From: Cladosporium sp. IMV 00045
Taxonomy: Eukaryota; Ascomycota; Dothideomycetes; Cladosporiales; Cladosporiaceae
Length of the DNA stretch: 42,450 nt
Direction of reading: 5' to 3'
NCBI GenBank assembly: GCA_001931905.2
Contig: MSJI02000330.1
Span: 1 to 42,450 of the forward strand
Position numbers and translations under genes: made by a program. Within the stretch, counting starts at the first letter, position 1; each line of letters begins with the position of its first letter. Positions 19,908-30,065 of the stretch are shown here, one piece after another. The notes beneath the pieces are model-generated. The model was given only the letters and a program-made list of their open reading frames with translations, did not search any database and had not been told where the DNA came from.

Positions 19908-21613
19908 GGTGCTGCGGTGGAGATGCGGTGCAGATAGTCTGGAGCGGCGCGTAAGGGCGAATGCTCAAGTAAGCATAGTCGACGCGTCTGTGAGGACTTT
20001 CACTTCATCTCGGCAGTGCCTGGCCCTATTTGCACGGGAAATAGCCGTAGAGAGAGTGCAGGGGTTTCATTGGGTGTGAGTAAGGCAACGAAGTTGAGGA
20101 AGTCGCAGGCGGCTCGCATCCGGCGCTAAGACCAGAAACGGACAAGCTCCCGGTTGGTTGAGATGAGGTATACGCAGAGGCCAAATGTTACGCGTGGGGC
20201 TGCCTCTTACAGGGAGACAGGGCGAAAAGCCCTCGACGACTCCTTTCAAGTTTTGGATGGGCAGAAGTATCTTTTGAAGACTCGTGTCATGGCGGGCCGG
20301 CGCCATCGTCAGCATCTGCTAGCCACAAGCAGGATGGCGCTGCGGCTATCTTTCACTGTGAATCTGAGAGTGTGATCTCTGCGTGTTCAGTGCTCTGCGC
20401 ACTGGCAAGATAGGAGACCGTCTTGTGGATCAACTGGAGTAAGAGCAAGCTTGAACATCTTCACTACTTGACATCAAGATACGATAGCGTGGGCAGAGAA
20501 ACGTAGGAGACATCACGTGTGGGCTCCCGAGTGCCGCTGATATCAACTCGCCACTTCTGCAGGCCTGCTCCCTCGCTTGGCTTTAGGCCCGCTGCCAATT
20601 TGACGAACAAGCACCGGCACAGTCGTATAGACTTGGCCAGGCGTGTGGCGCCATCAAGAAACAAAGGCGCAGGCGTAGGCGTGACGAGAAAGCCAAATGC
20701 GAGTGCTAGAGCCTCAGAGCTTTACCGCATGAGACCATCGCTCACAGCGGCATGGCGGCCACTTGGTCGGGATGATGTTACCTCACCTCGGAGACCCCGC
20801 TGGGAAAACGGTTTCCATTCGCTAAGGCGATGGTGCCCACGGATGCTTCCTCGATCCACGGCGAAGCGATGGAGCCTCAACCCGGAAGCCCTTCTGCGCC
20901 CTCGGTCATGGGCTTATCGTCGCCTTCTAGTGCGATCTAAGGCCGCTCCGTCCGTCTCAGCGTCTTTCACTAGCTCCAGCCAACGTAGAGACCCGTTAGA
21001 CTTTCTGCTCTCTTGCCTGCAAGCCTCTCGTGTGCGAGAGAAGTGTGGTGTCCGCCGACTGCGAGAGAGAGAGAGAGAGAGAGATCACTTAAACTTTGTA
21101 GCTGCTGCTCCTCCTCTCTTCTTCGCTTGTCTTCGCACCCCTCTTCTCTCTCTCTATCTTTCTGTTGTACTCACACCACCAACAAAAACAACATCTTTCT
21201 CTCTCTACCTCTACGCACGCTTCCACTCCCGTGGCTAGTGATTCTCTCTTCATCTGCGCCCGCCGAATCGACCAGGAAAACCCCTCATCTGGACCCCCAA
21301 AGCAGCTTGTCCTTTCCAGAGCGACATCACTGACCCCTCCGGACCCTTCGCGACAGCAGTTCCCCCAAAGCACCAATTCAAATACTGTTCTTGCCTCGTT
21401 CCCCAAGCGACACCATCCTCTAGACCATTGCAGCATACCTACACCCGGACACGCCCAAGCATCTTATCACCCGGAACCGCCATCTAGCGTTTGCAGCGTC
21501 TTAACTTTCTTGCAGAACTCCATTGCGCCTTACCTCCACCGGGCCCTAGGACACGGATCACCCTTGTGCGACTGACTGGAAGGACTCCCTTTGCGACACA
21601 ATACTGGCCCACC
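19908..21613. other. Divergent intergenic region between zinc-knuckle and permease genes
   Basis: Promoters of two divergent genes. The right half (about 21090-21600) is pyrimidine-rich with CT tracts and is probably the permease leader. It contains a (GA)11 microsatellite at 21063-21084. A long Arg/Ser-rich open frame from about 20520 lacks any recognisable similarity and is not called. No RNA gene is seen. Confidence 0.5.
21063..21084 (+). repeat. (GA)11 microsatellite
   Basis: An uninterrupted GA dinucleotide run about 530 bases upstream of the permease ATG, followed within 60 bases by CT-rich tracts. It could be a nucleosome-excluding promoter element; that is inference from position only. 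Confidence 0.85.
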
Positions 21614-23373
21614 ATGTCTTTCGATCAAAGACGCAACTCCAAGAAGGAGATCGGCTTCGGCGAGAACCTCTCGACCTCGCCCTCTCCCGGACCTGATTCC
21701 GCCGCGGATCACCTTGCTGAACTCGGATATGAGTCTGAGCTCGCGCGTTCCCGCTCAACACTGCAGGTTGCATTTATGTCTTGCGTGCTCGCCGCGGTGC
21801 CTTACGGTCTGGCTACTACTTTCGTCTACCCTCTGTATGGCGGCGGTCCCGTCAACATCATCTGGGGATGGGTGGCCGTCTGCGCCATCATGATCGCTGT
21901 CGCTGCCTCGCTTGGTGAAATTACCTCGGTGTACCCCACTGCTGGTGGTGTCTACTACCAAACCTTCATGGTCTCTCCTCCCAAGTACCGTCGCGTGCTC
22001 GCTTGGATTTGTGGCTGGTCATACCTCCTCGGAAACATCACCATTACCCTTGCAGTCAACTTTGGTACCACCCTGTTCTTCATCGGATGCATTAACATCT
22101 TCCGTGTCTCGGATGGAGAGGGCGGCGAGACTGGCATCTTCAACGCTACCGACTACCAGATCTACCTCATTTTCTTCGCCATCACTATCGTGTGCAACCT
22201 GATCTCTGCTCTTGCCAACAGATGGCTGCCGCTGCTCGACGTATGTATCACAGTTTTACCTATACCATCCTGCAGAGTCTAACCCGTGCATACAGACTGC
22301 CACCATGTACATCAGCTTCGCAGGTGTCATTGCAATTATCACCACCGTCCTGGCTGTCGCCAAAGAAGGCCGCCACAGCGCCAACTACACTTTCACCCAT
22401 TTCGAGGTAAACTCTGGCTGGGTTCCTGGCTGGTCTTTTGTCGTCGGCATTCTCCACGCTGCTTACGCTACCTCTGCCACCGGTATGGTCATCTCTATGT
22501 CTGAGGAAGTCAAGAGCCCTGCAACCCAGGTCCCCAAGGCTATGGTCGGCGCGACCGTCATGAACATGGTCATTGGCTTCGTTTTCCTCGTTCCCTTGAC
22601 CGCTGTTCTGCCCGACATCTCCGCCTTCATCAACGACCCGTACGCACAGCCCGTGCCTGTCATCCTTCGCTCTGCTGTCGGCAGCGAAGCCGGTGCTTTC
22701 ATTCTCTCCGTCCCCATCGTCCTCCTCGGCATCCTCTGCGGCACCGCTTGCACCACCGCCACCTCCCGCTGTGTCTGGGCCTTCGCCCGTGACGACGCCA
22801 TGCCCGCCTCCAAGTGGCACAAGAAGGTCAACCACGCTCTCGGTGTGCCCCTCAACGGCATGATCTGCAGCTTCGTCGTCCAGGTCCTCCTCGGCCTCAT
22901 TTGGTTCGGCTCGCACGCCGCTTACAACGCCTTCAACGGTGTCGGTGTCATTTTCCTCAACCTGAGCTACGTCATGCCCATTGGCATTTCTCTCTTCCGC
23001 GGCCGCCCGGACCTCGTCAACTCGCCCTACAACCTCGGCCACATCGGTGGTATCACCGCCAACGTCATTTCTTGCGGTAAGCCACTACTTCCCCACCAGC
23101 TCCACACAGGCAACACAAGAAAACACAGACTAACGCAAACTCCCAGCCTGGATCGCACTGGCCATCCCTCTCTTCTGCATGCCCTCCGCCGTCCCCGTCG
23201 ACCTCGAGAGCATGAACTACGCCTGCGTCGTCTTCGTCGCCGGCGTCGCTTTCGCTGGAATTTGGTACGCCATTCGCGGACGCAAGACCTACCAGGGCCC
23301 TCCCGCGCCCGTCGACACCGACAGGCGCAACTCGCAAGAGGTCAGGAGGCCTTCGCTGGCGCAGGGATTCTAG
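21614..23373 (+). CDS. APC-superfamily amino acid/choline (GABA-type) permease
   Basis: Three exons: 21614-22240, 22296-23076 and 23147-23373, 544 aa. Both introns have CTAAC branch points and canonical ends (GTATGT...TACAG and GTAAGC...CCCAG). The cytosolic N-terminus (MSFDQRRNSKKEIGFGENLS) is followed by about 12 hydrophobic segments. The first carries the unwound-helix region around VPYGLATTFVYPLYGGGPV; the sixth helix region has TGMVISMSEEVKSPATQVPKAM, the APC S-E-E-[VT]-x-x-P consensus. CTTATSRCVWAFARDDAMPAS after helix 8 is typical of the amino acid/choline transporter family (Uga4/Hnm1 relatives). It probably imports GABA, choline or another nitrogenous solute at the plasma membrane by proton symport; the substrate cannot be set from sequence alone. 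The ATG sits in good context (CCACCATGTC). Confidence 0.9.
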
Positions 23374-24444
23374 GCGCGTTGTGTTCTTTTCATGTGGGAT
23401 CGGCCATCGTTGTTGCTCTCTTGCGCGCATGTGATGTGTGTAGTTTACATGGAAGACGGATGGAATCACCTTCGTATATACCCCAATTCATTACTGTAAA
23501 TCATTTGGTTTTTCTCAAGAGGTGTGGTGAGCTCCCAATGTTTTCAAGCACGCATTTTAAGTCCTGTACTGCACATCTCTCCTTCCGACGAAATTTGAGC
23601 AGGATCAACATTTCATATGGCACACGCGAACAATCCTTCACATCCACACGACTGAACAACAGGGGTAAGTACACGCAGATAAGGCATCGCAAAAGAAGAG
23701 AGAAAAGAATCCGCAAAGTCTGAAGGATCGCGATGCGCAAAAGCCGAAACCTGTGAGTTGATCACGATCCTCTGTAGGCCGTAGTAAGATACAACTCAGC
23801 CCTAGGAACTCTGTCAAACTCCTTCCATGCATGACCGAAAATTCCACAAAAACGATAAACATCCATCAAAGTGCTTCCGAAGCAACTCCTCAGATCACTG
23901 ATCAATCGCGATCACAGACAAATGCCCAATCGTCTTCATGTGTTGTCATTCATTCACGATGTGACCCAATAGTTGCTCCGTGCGAAAAACGAGGTGGGTT
24001 TCGGTGGGCTTTCTTCGTAACGGCCCTCGCGGGACGCTAGAAAATTCTGGTTCTAAGGCAGTTCGAGAAATCTCCGTTGAAGTTTGTTTCTGCTTCAATG
24101 GTCAATGGGTGCGCGGCTTCGGGGGTGACTCCTGCCGATGATGATTTTGCGTAGTTTTGAGGGTGTGACATATGCGTTGATGGGTCGGATGGGCTCGGCT
24201 GGGTGGGTGGGTGGTGGGGATGGAGAGGGTTTGTTTGATGATAGGAAATAACCAACATTATGGTGGTTTTTGTGATTCTAGGAGGTATGTCTATGTGTAT
24301 CGTCTGTTATTACCTGACACTGCAGGATTTGGTAATTTGTACCGGTCTGACAGAAAGAAAAATCTCAAAGGATTCCGATCCCAGCCTATAATTGCCCACG
24401 ACTATACCTCATAATTCCGTTTATGTAATCGCCAACATCCCAGC
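23374..24444. other. Convergent intergenic region
   Basis: Lies between the converging permease and C2H2 genes. An AT-richer stretch at 23800-23960 and a G-rich run near 24170-24230 (GGGTGGGTGGGTGGTGGGG, plus strand) are the only compositional features. No gene or RNA is recognised. Confidence 0.5.
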
Positions 24445-26163
24445 TCACTCCAACCCATGCCTCTCGCGAAACTCCTGCAGCCACAAAGGGATATCCGCAA
24501 TAGTCTGGTTCCACGGGTCGTCGCTACTGTATAGGACCTGCCGGGCTTCGCGCTGAAGCATCTCATCCGACGCGCGGATGCCTAGGGCTTTGTATTCCAG
24601 AGCGAAGCGTGCTAGGTGTGAGGCTAGGATGTCTGCGAAGGCCGAGGCGGTTAGGGCTCGGGAATCCTGGAGTGCGCTGGCGGTATTAGTGGTGGTGTCG
24701 GTGGTAGTGGTCGTTGCCGGGGCGGGCTGTTGAGGTGTAGTCGCTGGTGGTATGTCGGCGGTCATCAATGGTGCTGTCGCTGCTGGGGTGGCTGACAGAT
24801 TTGCCTGGTCTTCGTAGCTTTGTGCTAGGGGGTGGTTTGTTGAGGATTCGTTATCGTGGTGCTGCTGTTGATACGCACCCATGCGAGCGGAGATCTGAGC
24901 GAAGTGGTCTTTGGTCTCAGCGCTGGTGGCGGAGAATGGCACGAGGCTTCGGGCTTCTGTGCCGAGATAGTACGGCGGCAAGGCGTTCGTGAGTCGTGCT
25001 GAAATGTTATCGTCGAATCCATGTCCACCTTGCCAGTCTCTCATCGTCCTTCCTTGCCGAAAGTGAGCGGCGAGGTGATCTGCTCGCTCTTCCCATGATG
25101 CCAGCCGTGAGTCGCAGAAGCCACATCGCGAGGTCACCGGAGGAACTTGATCGACCCAGTTGTCGTCCAGTTGCGGCAAGGTTTGTAATTTATGGAAGAC
25201 TCGAAGATGCTGTGCAAGGTGGTCCCGTCTGCGGAATGACCGAGCAGCGGGAGCGCGACTGGCGCAGGCGGAGTGATTGTGACCTTCTAGATGTGTCTGG
25301 TCTGGTTCGGCGAAGTGGCAATATGCACAACGCCTGCCTAGAGAGTCGGGGCAGATAACAGTGCCTTCAGGTGGAGCACATCTGTATACTTCCAAATCAA
25401 GATGAAGGGACTTCTCGTGACGGCGCCAGTCGTACTTGCTCTTGAAAGCATCGCAACAGAAAGTGCACTTGAAGGGCCTCGGGTCTGCGTTCTCTTTCCG
25501 TGAGCCAGATGATTTTGTCTTCTTCCGTTGCCGTCTATGTGAAGAGCTGTTGCGGCGACTAGTCGAAGTAGCTGAACTGGCCGATGCGGTTGAGTACGCT
25601 GATGAGTTACTGCACTCACTGCCAACACTTGCTATACTTGCAGAAGAATCAGATCGCCGCAGTGGTAGGTGTTCCGCTGATGAGTTCACATCGAAAGCAC
25701 CAGCGGGCTCGACTCCCTGCGTGTCGTCCGGCATCCATAGTGGCTCATTCACGCTTGCCGGCAGGGCCGACTTCCTGAACGAAGGCCTGGAGCGAGAGTA
25801 TAGGCTTCTCCGTCGTGGCAGGCGAGAGCGATATGTATTAGTGCTCAGCTGCGGAATGACAGATCCGAGGCCGGGCGATGATGCGTATTGACCAGAATCG
25901 CTGCCTGGCGTATTACTACGTGTGGCTAGGTCGGAGTAAACGCCTGCGTTCAGATCTATTCCAGACGAAGGAGATCCATCATTATGTGTTGTCTGTCCTA
26001 TAGGATAGTGGTCGCTCCAAGTAGGCATTGGTGATCCATCTTGGCTCGCGATGGTCGGGTCATTCAGTTCTGTCAGCCTAGGATCTATAGTCCAGAAGTC
26101 GAAAGGCAAATTGAGATCCAAGGTCTGGTTTCCTCGGACGTCTTGGTTCATCTCATCAGCCAT
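24445..26163 (-). CDS. C2H2 zinc-finger protein, putative transcription factor
   Basis: A complete 572-aa frame starting at ATG 26163 (MADEMNQDVRGNQ), no intron. Residues 1-225 are Ser/Thr/Pro-rich and include a polyserine tract and a basic RRQRKKTKSSGSRKE patch that could be a nuclear signal. The first finger, about 233-256, is CTFCCDAFKSKYDWRRHEKSLH (C-x2-C-x12-H-x4-H). It is followed by a Cys/His cluster CAYCHFAEPDQTHLEGHNHSAC, a finger-like half RRRDHLAQHLRVFH and CGFCDSRLASWEERADHLAAH. Irregular fingers of this kind are common in a large Pezizomycotina family of nuclear proteins with few characterised members. Gln/Thr-rich low complexity follows, then a C-terminal helical region (SDDPWNQTIADIPLWLQEF). 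Targets are unknown. It stands alone, with large intergenic space upstream. Confidence 0.85.
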   Translation of the reverse strand: MADEMNQDVRGNQTLDLNLPFDFWTIDPRLTELNDPTIASQDGSPMPTWSDHYPIGQTTHNDGSPSSGIDLNAGVYSDLATRSNTPGSDSGQYASSPGLGSVIPQLSTNTYRSRLPRRRSLYSRSRPSFRKSALPASVNEPLWMPDDTQGVEPAGAFDVNSSAEHLPLRRSDSSASIASVGSECSNSSAYSTASASSATSTSRRNSSSHRRQRKKTKSSGSRKENADPRPFKCTFCCDAFKSKYDWRRHEKSLHLDLEVYRCAPPEGTVICPDSLGRRCAYCHFAEPDQTHLEGHNHSACASRAPAARSFRRRDHLAQHLRVFHKLQTLPQLDDNWVDQVPPVTSRCGFCDSRLASWEERADHLAAHFRQGRTMRDWQGGHGFDDNISARLTNALPPYYLGTEARSLVPFSATSAETKDHFAQISARMGAYQQQHHDNESSTNHPLAQSYEDQANLSATPAATAPLMTADIPPATTPQQPAPATTTTTDTTTNTASALQDSRALTASAFADILASHLARFALEYKALGIRASDEMLQREARQVLYSSDDPWNQTIADIPLWLQEFRERHGLE

Positions 26164-27747
26164 AAGTGAGATGTGGTATTGTGAGATAATGTTTGAAAAT
26201 ATGCATATCTGTAGTCATCGTTAACTTTTCCTCCAGAAGAAAGAACTTTGGCTTTTGAGTTGACCTCAACCGGCTTGGCAACAATGACTGGTCAAACCAA
26301 GGGTCCAGATACCAATGTATGAATACTGCAAATGTATATGCCAATCAATTCTTTTTCGAGTACTTTTATGTGAGTTCTTATACACTTGGACGGACGATGC
26401 ATTGGCTGCGATGTTCTCAATGTTCGGCGATGTATACGGGTAGACGCTGTCAAGCTGTGTTTGCTAGTCAACCATGCCCCAGCTTCGCAGATATTGACAG
26501 AAGTCTACACCGAACTGTGGGACGGTGTCAAGTAGATTATCAGAAACTCAGTCATATATATCACGGAGATTCTCCTGCTTATATTGGACTTTTGCTTTGA
26601 ATCTTCACTCATTCCATCTTGGCCAAAGCTCAAACAGCGGAGCCATCGGACTGGTGAGTAGACATGAACCATGGAGACCACATCCATGAACAGATGGAGG
26701 GCACAGAGGTCGGCTTTGTTCTTGATATCGCGACAAATGGCCAAAGATCTTCAGGATCTCTCCATATCCATATTGCTGAATACTTTTTCTTGATATGTCT
26801 ATCATTGGGTAATTCAACAAATCAACCGCTTTGATCGTTGAGTCCGAAAAGCAGCGAACTTTTCACATTGGCTGATCATCCAGATGTCTTCTTTCCATAT
26901 TGCATTTTGACTCTTTTATCCTGGTACTGAATACGATCGTGCTGAATCGTACATGTCCTTACATGCGTCGCTTTTCAGTCATGCTCTGTAGAGTCTGAGG
27001 ATCGATCGACCAATTATGAAGAGGATGAGAATGCATAGATATCGTTGGTGCTATTACATAGCGATTGTATCCAGCCAGTCTATGTGAGGTAAAGTGTCTA
27101 ATATCTTCCAGGATAGAGGATGTCTAGTTCTCGATTTTCTATCATCGTAAGCAAGTCTTCCGTGGAGCCTAGGATTGGAACAACAGATTCTAAATCCAGC
27201 CATTTGATACACTTCTTCAAACGAAGGGCTCTCTCGGTGTTGCTTAGGGCGTAAGCGTAGGGCGTGGAAACTTAGCAGAAGCGCAGTGATTTACATTTTT
27301 GAACACACAAGCAATATCGAAAGTCTTTCTGCGATTTAACAGTCATCTCCAGAGCCGCAAATGGAATGATTCTTACAAAGAGGTCAAGCTATCCTCGCTG
27401 CTCGACTCCGCAGTAGTATTTCTAGTGGCCTCTGTACAGATTGGTCGCAACGATTATCTTGCGAAGTCTTGGGGACATCCTACGCACATGAAAGGGGTTT
27501 GTTGCTTAAGGAAACGTGAGTCCTGCTAGAGTATCGATGGAATAATTGACGTAGTGTGCAAGGGTTTGTGCGTCTCAGGAACATAATCCCTCTTGGGGTT
27601 CTGCAGCGAGGTTGTCCCTGGTCAGTGCTCTATTTGGGTGCTGGCGTTGTGAACATGCGCCGGCACGAAGTCTTGTACGAGACACCATTTCAAGAAACCA
27701 AAGACGTTAACGAGGTGGAACAAAAATATCACTCCTCAGAACAAGAG
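26164..27747. other. Long intergenic region upstream of the C2H2 gene
   Basis: About 1.6 kb, more AT-rich than its surroundings. It presumably holds the promoter of the C2H2 gene at its left end. All frames are short and unlike known proteins; no repeat family, transposon terminus or RNA gene was recognised. Together with 27856-28748 it flanks an isolated tRNA gene. Confidence 0.45.
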
Positions 27748-27752
27748 AAAAA
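27748..27752 (-). terminator. Possible RNA polymerase III terminator for tRNA-Gly
   Basis: Read on the minus strand, the first run of five T after the tRNA lies 31 bases beyond its 3' end. Pol III stops at T runs of four or more. No shorter run intervenes, so the primary transcript may have a rather long trailer. Confidence 0.4.
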
Positions 27753-27783
27753 GCTAATGTGGCTGTTTCTAGGCCAATTTGGA

Positions 27784-27855
27784 TGCGTGAACGGGGAATC
27801 GAACCCCGCTCTGCCGCTTGGAAGGCGGCAATCATAACCACTAGACCATTCACGC
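27784..27855 (-). tRNA. tRNA-Gly(UCC): tRNA-Gly (anticodon UCC)
   Basis: On the minus strand, a 72-base cloverleaf: acceptor stem GCGTGAA with TTCACGC and discriminator A; D arm around TGGTCTAGTGGTTA; anticodon stem GCCGC/GCGGC closing the loop CTTCCAA with anticodon TCC; and a T arm with GGTTCGATTCC that doubles as the B box. There is no intron and CCA is not encoded, as expected for a eukaryote. It decodes GGA glycine codons (and possibly GGG). Confidence 0.95.
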
Positions 27856-28748
27856 TTTTTGATTGGATTTTAGCCAGATTCTAAACAATATATACACTTG
27901 AATATAGATTCACACCTCATTTTCGAAATCATCAGGAAGCTGCTACCTCCCAATTTGTCACCTACTGATGCCAGGCTTGCTTCCAGCGGCCTTTCTACAC
28001 ACGGACACGACCAGTAGCACGTATACTGCAACCCACCGAAGCTATATGCTTCCTGATGTCACACGAAGGTACGATCTTTAAGGGAACATGAAGGCACTCA
28101 GTGGTCAGACAACAAAGGAATGTCAATGCCGACCGGAGTCTTTCATCAATACATCTACGTCACAAGCCAACCCGTTGGCTTCGTCCATATCCCTACCAGC
28201 AGCGAGGATCAAAGACTCAAGAAAAGTACAGCCCTGCCCAATTGAGAGACCATCGCGGTAACGGGAACTCATACACCAATCGCTTGGTTATTATTAGATA
28301 GCTACATGCGGCGTTCAATAGTCCCAAACACCAGCTTGATAGCCGCAGCGCAAACGACTTGGCGCCTCAGAACACAGATTCACGTTGAACGGTATTATCG
28401 TAAGAATTCGAAGACATAATTGGTAACAATACAATACGATGCTCGCGAAAAACGTTTCTGGAAATTTCGTTGGTATTTGGAGCACGCAAAGTGACTATCT
28501 TGTGCAGTAAGAGATAAGCGCCCAGCAAAACACATTCACGGAGTCGAAACCGCTGCCTGAGGCTGAGCCTCTTGGTGTACATACGCGAGTATGGCAGTGC
28601 GAGTGCCACGATGCCTGGTGAAGTGTTGCCTGATGGATTGGCTTAAGAGAGTGAATACTTAACTCGCCCACAGGGACGAATAAGTTGCGAAGAATCAGGC
28701 CACTTCCACAGCTTCTTACAATCCAAATCTTCTCAATAAATACGAACC
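27856..28748. other. Intergenic region upstream of the coiled-coil gene
   Basis: Contains the 5' flank of the tRNA and the promoter and leader of the gene at 28749. No coding frame with recognisable content. Two partly similar segments (AGGAAGCTGCTACCTCC near 27940 and GCTTCCTGATGTCAC near 28050) look like chance. Confidence 0.4.
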
Positions 28749-30065
28749 ATGTCTTCTCGCAGCTCGTCTGCCACGTTGGCATCATGGGATCCCATGGAGC
28801 TACTCGAGCTTTTCAACCCTGACAAGATGGCCATCACTTGTCCTGCTTATGCCCCTTCTCAGAAACGGCGATGCCGTAACCCAGTCAATGCGGATAGAAT
28901 CAGATTGGCCAAATCAAAGATGAGAGACCTCGTCAGTACTGGTCTCAGCAGTCGTGAGATGCAAGAACTACTTTCCGAACTGGCAAAATGTACGCTATGC
29001 TGGCGCCATAGTGAGGATGCTGCAGAGGTGTCGGAGGGGTGGGACCGTATTGTTCGCAGACATGTCGAGTCTGAAGAACAGCGAATGCGTGATGCGAGTG
29101 CCAGCTCAAGAGGCGAAGACAGCGATGATGACGACGACAGGGTCAATGACAGTGACTCGAGCGACAGCGACAGCGACAATGACGACTCTCATGGCGACAT
29201 ACCTGCCACCAATGCACGTGGATCCAACAACGATAGTATCGACCTCAATGAACAGTTACAGCAAAGGATGGAGGAGATCGCCAGACTTCAGCAAGAGTTT
29301 GAACGTCTCAGAGACAGGCTCATGAACAACAACGACAGCAGCGGTAGATCTTCGACTGCTCCTCTGAACCAGTCTCAACCTACAACCACATCCAGCGAAA
29401 GCCCTCTGAGCTCGGCCGAAGCGACCCGTCAAGCCGAAGAGACTCGTCGACAGGAAAGACGAGAAAGAGCTCGTCGGGCAGCGGAAGCGGCAGAAGCCAG
29501 GCGACAAGCAGAACTTCAGCGAGAAGCAGAAGCTCGACGAGTCGCGGAAGAAGCTCGCCGTGAAGAAGCACTGCGACAGTCAAGGAGAGAAGCTGCGGAA
29601 GAACGCGCTCGCCTTCGACATGAGAAAGAGGAGAGAGAACGGCGAGAGGCTGAGGCAGAATGGACGCGACTCCGTGAAGAGCAAGAAAGGCTAGACCAAG
29701 AGCGTCAAGAGCAACAACGCCGCTCGACGGAGGAGGAGTTTTGGGAGAGTGCGTGGACAAAGTATGAGGCTGCTTGGAGCTCGGTCTCTTACGCCAGCAT
29801 GCAGCTGGATGATGCTGATATTCGTACCATGGGAATCTGGCCGACAAGAAGCGGATTGTATTCTTCTTGTTGCGAGGATAGTGTGAAAGAGTTTTTCGCG
29901 CATCGTCCTCACAAGGTCGATCGAAAAGGGCTGCGGAGGCAGTTTATGCGGTGGCATCCGGATCGCGCAGAAAGGCTGTTTAGCCACGTTCGGGAGAAGG
30001 AGAGCATTCTGCACATGATGACGATGGTTTCGCAGGTGGTTGCTGGAGTCATGGCGTCTTGCTAG
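28749..30065 (+). CDS. Coiled-coil protein with N-terminal Cys/His cluster and C-terminal J-domain-like HPD segment
   Basis: A complete 438-aa intronless frame with the ATG at 28749 (ACCATGTCT). Residues 31-87 contain C31-x10-C42 and C81-x2-C84-x2-H87, a possible zinc site seen in fungal proteins with the RRCRNPV type of motif. An acidic Ser/Asp linker of about 45 residues follows, then a Glu/Arg/Ala-rich coiled coil of roughly residues 165-335. The C-terminus has FFAHRPHK followed by LRRQFMRWHPDRAERL, with His403-Pro404-Asp405 at the position of a J-domain loop and helices on both sides. A canonical J domain activates Hsp70; here the flanking helices are divergent, so Hsp70 partnership is inference. 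This architecture fits an uncharacterised family in filamentous fungi. No neighbour gives functional context. Confidence 0.82.
   Translation: MSSRSSSATLASWDPMELLELFNPDKMAITCPAYAPSQKRRCRNPVNADRIRLAKSKMRDLVSTGLSSREMQELLSELAKCTLCWRHSEDAAEVSEGWDRIVRRHVESEEQRMRDASASSRGEDSDDDDDRVNDSDSSDSDSDNDDSHGDIPATNARGSNNDSIDLNEQLQQRMEEIARLQQEFERLRDRLMNNNDSSGRSSTAPLNQSQPTTTSSESPLSSAEATRQAEETRRQERRERARRAAEAAEARRQAELQREAEARRVAEEARREEALRQSRREAAEERARLRHEKEERERREAEAEWTRLREEQERLDQERQEQQRRSTEEEFWESAWTKYEAAWSSVSYASMQLDDADIRTMGIWPTRSGLYSSCCEDSVKEFFAHRPHKVDRKGLRRQFMRWHPDRAERLFSHVREKESILHMMTMVSQVVAGVMASC

Noticed and set aside
20519..21238. 239-codon Arg/Ser-rich frame upstream of the permease
   Set aside because: No ATG-context support, no recognisable domain, and it runs across the GA microsatellite and CT leader; best read as intergenic.
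22260..23042. 260-codon minus-strand frame opposite the permease
   Set aside because: Shadow of exon 2 of the permease, with acidic Gly/Asp-rich composition typical of such shadows.
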